From Marinomonas sp. SBI8L (GTDB lineage: Bacteria; Pseudomonadota; Gammaproteobacteria; Pseudomonadales; Marinomonadaceae), in NCBI RefSeq assembly GCF_001624705.1, contig NZ_JSEO01000003.1:124001-188000 (forward strand): 64,000 nucleotides of DNA. The letters are read 5' to 3'. Position 1 is the stretch's first letter. Each line of letters begins with the position of its first letter. This document shows, in pieces, positions 57,614-64,000 of the stretch. The notes beneath the pieces are model-generated. The model ran no database searches and was not told where the DNA came from. It was given only the letters and a program-made list of their open reading frames with translations. The translations under genes were made by a program, and so were the position numbers.

Positions 57614-58147
57614 ATGAGATGTATTGCTAAACCCTCCTCAAGCGTCTCTCAACAAAAAGGTTTCACCTTACTTGAGTTGATGGTGGTGCTGGTCATCATT
57701 GGCAGTTTGCTCGGAATGGTAACCGTTGCTTATCAAGTGGATGATGACGAAGAAGCCGTAAGGTTAGATGCTCAGTCAGTCAGACTATTTATTCAACATC
57801 AAATTGACCAATCTTGGTTAGATGGAAAAACCTTAGGCGCTAAAGTTAGTGCGAGAGAGATTAACCTCTTTGAGTTCGATTTAGACAATGAAGTTTGGCT
57901 TGAGACAGAATTTAATTGGGAACCTGATTCTGAACAGGTGGAAGTAAGTCTCTTGCTGTCAGATACCGAAAAAGCGGGTGACATTGCTAAAAGTAGTTTA
58001 GTCAGAGAAGTTGATTTGGCTTTTGTGGCAAGCGGTGAATACTCTCCTTTTAAACTGAATATTCGCATTATCGATGATACTTCTGATGGCCATAGCTTTT
58101 TGTTAGAGGGGGATGGCGTCAATGCCCTTGAACTTAGCGAAAACTAA
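57614..58147 (+). CDS. gspH: Type II secretion system minor pseudopilin H
   Basis: The prepilin motif 'QKG-FTLLELMVVLVIIGSLLGMV' is followed by a diverged C-terminal domain. The 177-residue length and place between gspG and gspI identify it. GspH belongs to the minor pseudopilins at the tip of the pseudopilus. Its 3' end overlaps the gspI start. Confidence 0.85.
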   Translation: MRCIAKPSSSVSQQKGFTLLELMVVLVIIGSLLGMVTVAYQVDDDEEAVRLDAQSVRLFIQHQIDQSWLDGKTLGAKVSAREINLFEFDLDNEVWLETEFNWEPDSEQVEVSLLLSDTEKAGDIAKSSLVREVDLAFVASGEYSPFKLNIRIIDDTSDGHSFLLEGDGVNALELSEN

Positions 58148-58517
58148 AGCTGGCTTTACATTGATGGAAGTCTTAGTGGCATTGGTGATATTGGCTTTTG
58201 TCAGTCTGGTCTTGGTGCAAGTAACAAGCCAGTCAACCAGTCAAGCAGACTATCTCAAACGAAAAATGTTGGCAGTGTGGATAGCGCAAGACAGATTAAC
58301 TTACCTAAAACTACTTTCAATTAGTGGACAAGAGTTAGAACTTGGAGACCAAGAGGTTGAGCAAGCTAATTTATCTTGGTCAAGTGAGGCTCTGGTAACT
58401 AAGACTGCAAATGGCGTGATTACCATTGAAGTTGCTGTTTTTCAGCCGCCTGGTGCTGACAATTCAATTTATCGCATGACAGGCTTTGTTGCTGCACGGA
58501 CTGAGGATGATGGCTGA
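58122..58517 (+). CDS. gspI: Type II secretion system minor pseudopilin I
   Basis: The prepilin motif 'KAG-FTLMEVLVALVILAF' with the typical Met-Glu pair of GspI, and 'MLAVWIAQDRLTYLKL', identify it. GAGGGGG nine bases ahead favours the ATG at 58122 over that at 58113. It lies inside the end of gspH in another frame, so the two are translationally coupled. It starts assembly of the tip complex with GspJ and GspK. Confidence 0.88.
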   Translation: MPLNLAKTKAGFTLMEVLVALVILAFVSLVLVQVTSQSTSQADYLKRKMLAVWIAQDRLTYLKLLSISGQELELGDQEVEQANLSWSSEALVTKTANGVITIEVAVFQPPGADNSIYRMTGFVAARTEDDG

Positions 58518-59215
58518 TGGCTTCTTATAAGCAAGGTCGCGTCTTGACGGGTAGAAAAGGGTTTAAAGCTATACAAGCTGTTTCTGCTTTTACCTTGGTC
58601 GAAATGTTAGTTGTTGTTGGTATTTTAGGTTTTATTGGCTTGGCTAGTTTCGATATGGCGAGCATGGGAGTCAGGGTCAAACGGGCTTTAATTGATCAAG
58701 AAAAAGTCATGTTCGATAGCATTCGCTTATGGCAGTGGATAGAGCGAGATATGGAGCAGCTGGTTGATCGTACTGTAAGAGATGAACTTGGTGAGTATGA
58801 ATTTTCACTAAAACTAGACGATGGAAAATTAGATTTTACTAAGGCTGGCTGGATTAACCCTTTAGGTATCAACCGTTCTGAACTGCAAAGGGTGAGCTAT
58901 GAGTATGACGAGTCTGAAGGTATATTAAAGCGAACTTTTTGGCGGGTCTTGGATAAAGAGCAGGATGTTGAAACCTTAGTTCAAGAGTTTGATGGCGTTT
59001 CGAGTTTTAGCATTAATCTACTTAATACTGATGTTGAATGGACAGATACTTGGCCGCCAGTGAATGATGGAACTTTACCGGGGGAAGTGGAAAAGCCGGC
59101 TGATATGCCATGGGTTGTACAAATTAATATGGCCACTGAAGGGCTTGGTTTAGTGAGCCGTATGTTCGCTGTGCCCAGTTACCCTTTTAACTATGATGCT
59201 GATGATAATGGCTAA
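58517..59215 (+). CDS. gspJ: Type II secretion system minor pseudopilin J
   Basis: 'SAFTLVEMLVVVGILGFIGLASF' is the pseudopilin helix; the residue before Phe is Ala, not the usual Gly, which is uncommon at the cleavage site. The body has 'RLWQWIERDMEQLVDRTVRDE', typical of GspJ. The start codon overlaps the gspI stop by one base (TGATG). Confidence 0.87.
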   Translation: MASYKQGRVLTGRKGFKAIQAVSAFTLVEMLVVVGILGFIGLASFDMASMGVRVKRALIDQEKVMFDSIRLWQWIERDMEQLVDRTVRDELGEYEFSLKLDDGKLDFTKAGWINPLGINRSELQRVSYEYDESEGILKRTFWRVLDKEQDVETLVQEFDGVSSFSINLLNTDVEWTDTWPPVNDGTLPGEVEKPADMPWVVQINMATEGLGLVSRMFAVPSYPFNYDADDNG

Positions 59216-60209
59216 AAGAGTGAAACGTCCTAATCGCTTGATGGCTGCTAAACAAAGCCACGGTGTGGCTTTAATTATGGCTTTAATGGTCTTTGCCTTA
59301 GTTGCCGCAATTGCCGCTAGTATTATGTCTCAGTTAGCAAGAGAGCGAAGCTTGCTTGATCAAATGCAATCCACCGCGGCGTTAAAGCAGCAGCTATTGG
59401 GTGGGGAATCTTGGGCTAGGTATGCCTTTGCAAAGTTAGATGAGTCCGAGTTACCTAGTCTTGAAGAGTCTCGTTGGGTTTTGCTAGATCAAAACTTTGC
59501 TTTGGATAACCCAGGAGACTCAATGCGAGTTGTCGTGGTTGATAGGCAGGGCTGCTATAACGTGAATCGTTTTGCTGATGAAGCGCTAAGCAATGCCGCT
59601 TTATCAGAAACTAAACGCCTGTTCGCCAGTTTAAGTGTTGATTCTGCCTTGGCCGAGCCACTAAAAGATTGGCTTGATAAAGACCAGAATATTACGGGTA
59701 GTGATGGTCATGAAGATGAGTATTATTTGGGATTAACACCTGCTTATCGAACCTCAGATAGTCGCTTAATTAGCGAAACTGAATTTGATTTATTGCAGTG
59801 GGATGAGGAAACCAAAACCAGTTTGATACCTTGGCTTTGCATTTGGCCTGAAAATCTAGGTATCAATGTGAATCGCATGAGCGAAGAGCTGTTAGTGACT
59901 ATGATAGAAAATATTAGTACTCAGCATAAAGAGGCTGTATTAGCTCAAATGGATAGTAGTGGCTTTGAAACGCTCGATGACTTTTTGAATAATGTTAACC
60001 TGACTAGTTATAGCTTAGAAAAAGTAGATTGGCGTACAGATATTCTTTTGGTTGATGTTTTCGTGGACGTTACTTTAGGGGAGCGCTCTATGTCTTTGCA
60101 TAGCAAGCTTTATCAATCAGAGGATGGCCCTGTGATTAGTTATTATCGCGCTTATGGACCGAATAAAAAACTGCAAGCTATGTTTGGAATAGAAGCATTA
60201 GAGGAATAA
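59208..60209 (+). CDS. gspK: Type II secretion system tip pseudopilin K
   Basis: The prepilin-like motif 'SHG-VALIMALMVFALVAAIAASI' lacks the Glu at position 5, as GspK does. The large alpha domain includes 'VDRQGCYNVNRFA', 'LKDWLDKDQNITGSDGHEDEYY' and 'NPENLGINVN'-like stretches with the calcium-binding acidic patch. I favour the ATG at 59208, overlapping the gspJ stop; upstream Met codons at 59193-59196 are in frame but unsupported. Confidence 0.87.
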   Translation: MAKRVKRPNRLMAAKQSHGVALIMALMVFALVAAIAASIMSQLARERSLLDQMQSTAALKQQLLGGESWARYAFAKLDESELPSLEESRWVLLDQNFALDNPGDSMRVVVVDRQGCYNVNRFADEALSNAALSETKRLFASLSVDSALAEPLKDWLDKDQNITGSDGHEDEYYLGLTPAYRTSDSRLISETEFDLLQWDEETKTSLIPWLCIWPENLGINVNRMSEELLVTMIENISTQHKEAVLAQMDSSGFETLDDFLNNVNLTSYSLEKVDWRTDILLVDVFVDVTLGERSMSLHSKLYQSEDGPVISYYRAYGPNKKLQAMFGIEALEE

Positions 60210-60266
60210 TGCTAAGTCGTGAAATAGGATGAATTTTTAAATGAATCAGCAATTAGGTAGTGGCAA

Positions 60267-61571
60267 ATGAATCGCCTTTATATCAGGACTATTGAAGCCC
60301 AATCTGACACAAAAAATGATGAAGAGGAGCGAACCTATGCCCTTGCTGATCAATTCGAATGGCTGTTATTAGCACCAAGTTCAGATGTGCTTAATGCAGG
60401 CAAAGATAAAACAGCCGCTCAATTACAAGAAGCACTACAAGACCTAAACCTGACCTATGGCGAATTAATTTTTATACCGCCAGAGCACAGAGTTCAAGTG
60501 AGACGAGTTGAGTTAGCAAAAGGGCAGCACCGTCACGCAGGACAGGTGATTCCTTTTTTATTAGAAGAAAGCTTAGGCCAATCTCCTGATGAACTACATT
60601 ACACCTTGTTAAATAAATCAGATAAAGACCATCAGTGGGTGAGTGTCGTTGCAAAAGATGTGATGGCCTCTTGGATTTATGATTTACAAAATATGGGATG
60701 GCCACAGGCGTGCATATTAGCTGTCAATAATATGTTGCCCTTTTGGCCTGAACAAGATGATGATTTAGACTTTATTTTTACCTCAGCGGATAGTTTGCTC
60801 TATAAGGATCAAGACTCTGTTTCTTGCTTACCTTTGTCTGGGCAGGCATTTCTACCTAAAAGAGAAAGGTATCGACTTTGCTGTGATTCGGATACTCAGG
60901 AAGGCTTCCAGTCATTAGCAACTACATTTGATATTGTTTCCCCTTGGTCAAATTATCGTACTAATGATAAAGGTAAATTAGAAACCTGGTTGTTTATCGT
61001 TGCCTCCAAGGTGCAAACAAACAGTAAGCTTTTACTATCAAATCTGTGCCATGGAGAGTTTGGGCGTCAGACTCAAATCTTTGCGCGGTTAAAACCCTGG
61101 TTTTGGGTACTCGTGTTTGCGGTGTTTAGCTTAGGGACTGAGCTGTATTTAACCGTGAAGAAAACCAATGAACTGAATGCTCAAGCAGATGTAATATATC
61201 AAAAATCTAGCCAAGCCTTTTTAAAACTGGCGCCTGACGAAGGACGCGTTTCTTATTTAGATAGGCAGATTAAAGGCCGTATTCAAAGGGCGAAACAAGG
61301 CCAAGGACAAACTCAGAAAACCTTCACTGTCTATGAGGTGATGGCAATGGTTGATCAAGTTAGAGCTAAAGTAGTGGGTGAGCATCGTATTACTAAGCTT
61401 GATTATGCTAATCAAGAATATCGTTTAGATTGGCAGGCAGAGCAAAGGGATGTACTGGATGCGATTCAGTCTGCGCTTGAAAAAGAGCCATTAGATGTAG
61501 TCTTTGAACAGGTCGCAAAACGAGGTGAAAAATATGTAGCCTCAATTAAACTGAAAGCGGAGGCGAAATAA
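60267..61571 (+). CDS. gspL: Type II secretion system protein L
   Basis: The 434-residue protein has a cytoplasmic actin-like domain (about 25-260) that binds GspE, one membrane segment ('FWVLVFAVFSLGTELYLTV', about 275-293) and a periplasmic ferredoxin-like domain. GspL recruits the ATPase to the membrane with GspM. Its stop overlaps the gspM start by one base. Confidence 0.85.
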   Translation: MNRLYIRTIEAQSDTKNDEEERTYALADQFEWLLLAPSSDVLNAGKDKTAAQLQEALQDLNLTYGELIFIPPEHRVQVRRVELAKGQHRHAGQVIPFLLEESLGQSPDELHYTLLNKSDKDHQWVSVVAKDVMASWIYDLQNMGWPQACILAVNNMLPFWPEQDDDLDFIFTSADSLLYKDQDSVSCLPLSGQAFLPKRERYRLCCDSDTQEGFQSLATTFDIVSPWSNYRTNDKGKLETWLFIVASKVQTNSKLLLSNLCHGEFGRQTQIFARLKPWFWVLVFAVFSLGTELYLTVKKTNELNAQADVIYQKSSQAFLKLAPDEGRVSYLDRQIKGRIQRAKQGQGQTQKTFTVYEVMAMVDQVRAKVVGEHRITKLDYANQEYRLDWQAEQRDVLDAIQSALEKEPLDVVFEQVAKRGEKYVASIKLKAEAK

Positions 61572-62086
61572 TGGCTTGGTTAGAAGCGCAAATCCGAAAC
61601 AGCAGCTTGCTTTATCCTATGGTTCAAAAATATCAGGCGCTTTCGAAAAGAGAGCAAACACTCGTGGGTGTCATGTCTCTCGTGATATTTCTGTATTTGA
61701 TTTACTCCAGTCTTTGGCTACCAATTCATGAGCGCCAAGAGGCCGCTCAAAAGAAGTTAGATGCAAATTTAAAAACCTATTACTTATTGGTTGAGAACGC
61801 CGCTTTATTAAATGCTAATCAAGCTGATCAGGGTGTCGTGCTCGAAGATAGGAGTGGACAAGCTTTGCAAGCCTTAGTCAGTCGAACTATGCGAAAACAG
61901 AAGTTAGTGGCTCAACGTATGAACCTTGATGGAGACAGTCGGTTACAAGTTTGGGTTGAAAATACGTCTTATTCTGAGATAAGTAAGTGGTTAGAAGTAC
62001 TGGCGAAAAACAAAGTTGCGATTTTTAGTGTGCAGTTTGCTAGTCGTGATCTTGGCATAGTAGATATGCGTTTAACTTTGGATTAA
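61571..62086 (+). CDS. gspM: Type II secretion system protein M
   Basis: The 171-residue protein has the layout of GspM: a short cytoplasmic start, 'LSKREQTLVGVMSLVIFLYLIYSSLWLPI' as the membrane segment, then a helix and a ferredoxin-like periplasmic domain. It dimerises with GspL. It ends the gsp operon; gspO (prepilin peptidase) is not in the window. Confidence 0.85.
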   Translation: MAWLEAQIRNSSLLYPMVQKYQALSKREQTLVGVMSLVIFLYLIYSSLWLPIHERQEAAQKKLDANLKTYYLLVENAALLNANQADQGVVLEDRSGQALQALVSRTMRKQKLVAQRMNLDGDSRLQVWVENTSYSEISKWLEVLAKNKVAIFSVQFASRDLGIVDMRLTLD

Positions 62087-62107
62087 ACGCATATTTAAGT
62101 ATTTATC

Positions 62108-62683
62108 CTAATTCTTTTTTGTTGAGATATAGAGGCTGTCAGTGGCAATAGCATCAAGCGGGACATCCCAGCTTTCAATTGGCAAAGAATCAACTTTCTG
62201 GCAATCATGCGCTAGCCCAACTAAAAGAGACTCTCTGGCTGCAAAGGTTTTATCGTAATAGCCGCCTCCCATGCCTAACCTGCCTCCTAAAATATCAAAG
62301 CCAACTAGTGGCATAAAGACAAGTTTCATATCGGCACCCATTAGAGGGTTTTTATCGATAGGCTCTGCAATATTAAATTGGTTTTTTTGCCACTCGCATT
62401 CGTTGTGGTAATGAGCAAATACTAGGGTTTCACCATTAAGGCATGGAAGGTAAGTTTTTATACTCTGCTGCCATAACCAATTACAAATATGGTGGGGTGA
62501 TATCTCGCCATCATTTGCTAGGTAAAGGGCTACTTTGTCATTAGCCTTAAGCTGAGCTAGAGGTGAGTCAAGGTTTTGTATTAGCTGTTCGAATAGATTA
62601 AGTGCAGCGGTTTCTTGTTGTGCTGGAGTAAGGGACTGACGATTTTGTCTTAATTGAGAGCGTAGGTTACTACGAAGAGTCAT
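62108..62683 (-). CDS. fau: 5-formyltetrahydrofolate cyclo-ligase
   Basis: The protein has 'LGGRLGMGGGYYDKTFA' (the ATP-binding glycine motif of the family), 'FMPLVGFD' and 'ISPHHICNWLW'. It converts 5-formyl-THF to 5,10-methenyl-THF. I choose the ATG at 62683 over the TTG at 62698. It lies just downstream of 6S RNA on the same strand, the same neighbourhood as ygfA/fau in E. coli. Confidence 0.9.
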   Translation of the reverse strand: MTLRSNLRSQLRQNRQSLTPAQQETAALNLFEQLIQNLDSPLAQLKANDKVALYLANDGEISPHHICNWLWQQSIKTYLPCLNGETLVFAHYHNECEWQKNQFNIAEPIDKNPLMGADMKLVFMPLVGFDILGGRLGMGGGYYDKTFAARESLLVGLAHDCQKVDSLPIESWDVPLDAIATDSLYISTKKN

Positions 62684-62689
62684 GATAGG

Positions 62690-62864
62690 GTTTCCCAAGT
62701 TGCCGCACCGACTATAGGCCTTGAACCCAGTGGTTCAAGGAGGAAAGAATCGAGATTTTTAAGGCTTTCCGACGCACGGACATGCACACCAAACCCACAG
62801 ACTCTTTCCAGGAGTATACTCATAGGCTCAAGGGCGTTAAGCCGATTCGTACAACCCAGGAAAC
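62690..62864 (-). ncRNA. ssrS: 6S RNA
   Basis: On the minus strand the segment has the hallmarks of gammaproteobacterial 6S RNA. The closing stem GTTTCC...GGAAAC joins 62864 to 62690. Internal motifs shared with E. coli include GAGCCTATGAG, GCATGTCCGTGCGTCGGAAAG, AGCCTTAAAA, CCTTGAACC and GGTTCAAGG. A -10 box TATACT (62871-62876) is seven bases before the predicted 5' end. Its location between zapA and fau is the conserved one. It binds RNA polymerase-sigma70 in stationary phase. The 3' end is seven bases before the fau ATG. Confidence 0.93.
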
Positions 62865-62870
62865 GGGCAG

Positions 62871-62876
62871 AGTATA
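62871..62876 (-). promoter_or_regulatory. -10 box of the 6S RNA promoter
   Basis: TATACT on the minus strand lies seven bases before the inferred 5' end at 62864. A clear -35 is not visible. Confidence 0.6.
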
Positions 62877-63001
62877 ATGTAAAAAAAATAAAAAAACACC
62901 AGTGATACGCTTTTTTCAAAGCATTCTAAAACATAAAATGCCTTGGTTGAACGCTTTGTAATCAAGCCTGTTTAAAGCCTGATCAATGAGTTAGTTAAAA
63001 G

Positions 63002-63295
63002 CTAACCCACTTTAGATTTATTTGTTAACGCTGTATCTAATTGAGATGTTAATTCACGTAACTGTTGCTCATTTTTACGTGTGTATTTACGACTAGAAAG
63101 CATGTCGTGAGTAATATTTAGGGCAGCGATAATAGCGATCTTTTCCATACCAATGATTTTGCCGCTCGCTTTAATTTCTCGCATTTGATTATTAAGATAT
63201 TCTGCCGCATCTTGCAGTTCTGACTCATGCCCTTTAGGGCAGCTTATCTTAAATTCTTGACCCAGAATGTCGACTGAGACAGTTGGTTTTTCCAT
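63002..63295 (-). CDS. zapA: Cell division protein ZapA
   Basis: The 97-residue protein has 'VSVDILGQEFKISCPKGHESELQDAAEYLNNQMREIK', the ZapA fold, and a C-terminal helix that forms its coiled coil. ZapA tetramers bundle FtsZ filaments at the division ring. Its place just upstream of 6S RNA is conserved in gammaproteobacteria. Confidence 0.93.
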   Translation of the reverse strand: MEKPTVSVDILGQEFKISCPKGHESELQDAAEYLNNQMREIKASGKIIGMEKIAIIAALNITHDMLSSRKYTRKNEQQLRELTSQLDTALTNKSKVG

Positions 63296-63440
63296 GATGA
63301 TACCTTTTTATTAATCCGGCCTTAAAAAATGGTTTATTTTTAAGCATTGTAAGGCTAATAGGATTTTATGATGCTGGTAAATTCGTTACAATCGCAAGTT
63401 ACGAATATTTACCCTGATTTATAGCAAATTGAAGCCGAGT

Positions 63441-64000
63441 ATGGAAATCAATCCGATCATATCTAAGATAAAAGAACTGTCTGAGCGCTCCCTGACTCTT
63501 AGGGGGTATCTTTGACTATGAAACAAAGCAAGAACGACTTGAAGAAGTAACCCGAGAGCTTGAAGATCCTGATGTCTGGAATGATCCAGATTATGCTCAA
63601 AAGCTAGGGAAGGAACGTGCTGCACTTGAAGCAGTAGTCAGTGTATTAGATACCATGTCTAGTGGCTTAGTAGATGCTAAAGAATTACTAGATATGGCCG
63701 TTGAAGAAGACGATGAAGATTCGGTAGAAGCAGTCACTCTGGAGCTAGAAGAGCTTGAAGCTCAATTAGCTAAGTTAGAGTTTAGACGCATGTTCTCTCA
63801 AGAAATGGACCCAACTAATGCCTTCCTTGATATCCAGGCTGGATCTGGTGGAACAGAGGCTCAAGATTGGGCCAATATGTTGTTGCGTATGTATTTACGT
63901 TGGGGTGAAGATAAAGGTTTTAAAGTTGAGTTGATGGAAGTTTCAGCGGGTGATGTTGCAGGCATAAAATCTGCCACAATTCGCTTTGAAGGCGAGTATG
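63441..64000 (+). CDS. prfB: Peptide chain release factor 2, with programmed +1 frameshift (cut by window end)
   Basis: The ATG at 63441 opens '[24 protein letters not shown]' and reaches an in-frame TGA at 63513-63515. The site AGGGGG-TATCTT-TGA-C is the classic prfB frameshift signal: an internal ribosome-binding-like sequence, the slippery CTT and the UGA read by RF2 itself. Shifting +1 at 63514 gives '[22 protein letters not shown]' and then the RF2 body to the window end ('[18 protein letters not shown]' is visible). RF2 ends translation at UAA and UGA; the frameshift limits RF2 when it is abundant. Confidence 0.96.

Noticed and set aside
62680-62919. 79-codon minus-strand frame
   Set aside because: It lies across the 6S RNA, whose motifs and conserved location explain the sequence.
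63419-63625. 68-codon minus-strand frame at the end of the window
   Set aside because: It is antisense to the start of prfB, which is well supported by the frameshift signal and homology.

Overview
The window reads as chromosomal DNA of a marine gammaproteobacterium, most like Oceanospirillales and the Marinomonas group. This is inferred from the overall protein character, a 6S RNA between zapA and the 5-formyltetrahydrofolate cyclo-ligase gene, an E. coli-type prfB frameshift site, a GlpR/GlpD/GlpK set, Kdo genes and a full Gsp secretion operon. The DNA is moderately AT-rich, genes are dense, and I saw no prophage, transposase, CRISPR array, tRNA or rRNA.

Region 1 (1-4942) holds the end of a glutathione S-transferase gene and a two-gene envelope export unit: an RND permease fused to a LolA-like periplasmic domain, followed by an outer-membrane barrel. 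Region 2 (5017-12013) is a catabolic block: a divergent IclR regulator, an AldA-type aldehyde dehydrogenase, an MFS carrier, an enolase-superfamily dehydratase and a GMC oxidoreductase. Region 3 (12184-18725) is signalling: a hybrid kinase with a predicted periplasmic haem-c sensor, a CheR methyltransferase and a GGDEF-EAL response regulator.

Region 4 (18946-27935) contains rep, udk, two small envelope proteins, a long-form GAPDH, an SbmA/BacA-like transporter, a GcvA-type LysR regulator and a TSUP exporter. Between the sbmA-like gene and the LysR gene lies what I consider the most interesting feature: a predicted minus-strand small RNA of about 175 nt. It has stem-loops with C-rich loops, a strong terminator, a plausible promoter and a LysR box centred about 64 bp upstream of the predicted start. 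The layout matches gcvA/gcvB of enterics, but the RNA does not look like GcvB.

Region 5 (28102-32168) is glycerol catabolism (glpD, glpR, glpK with GlpR operators; no glpF). Region 6 (32289-45170) is mixed housekeeping: DUF501, a PilZ-like protein, a MocR regulator, two chemoreceptors (one BdlA-like), a peroxiredoxin, PII, hemE, a DUF2927 protein, a Nudix hydrolase, astE and a stand-alone znuA with a Zur-like box. Region 7 (45535-62086) is one long co-directional run: kdsD-kdsA-kdsC-kdsB (the dedicated CMP-Kdo enzymes) leading into gspN-gspC-gspD, a TraF-like outer-membrane protein, and gspE to gspM. Region 8 (62108-64000) is the cyclo-ligase gene, 6S RNA, zapA and the start of prfB with its programmed +1 frameshift.
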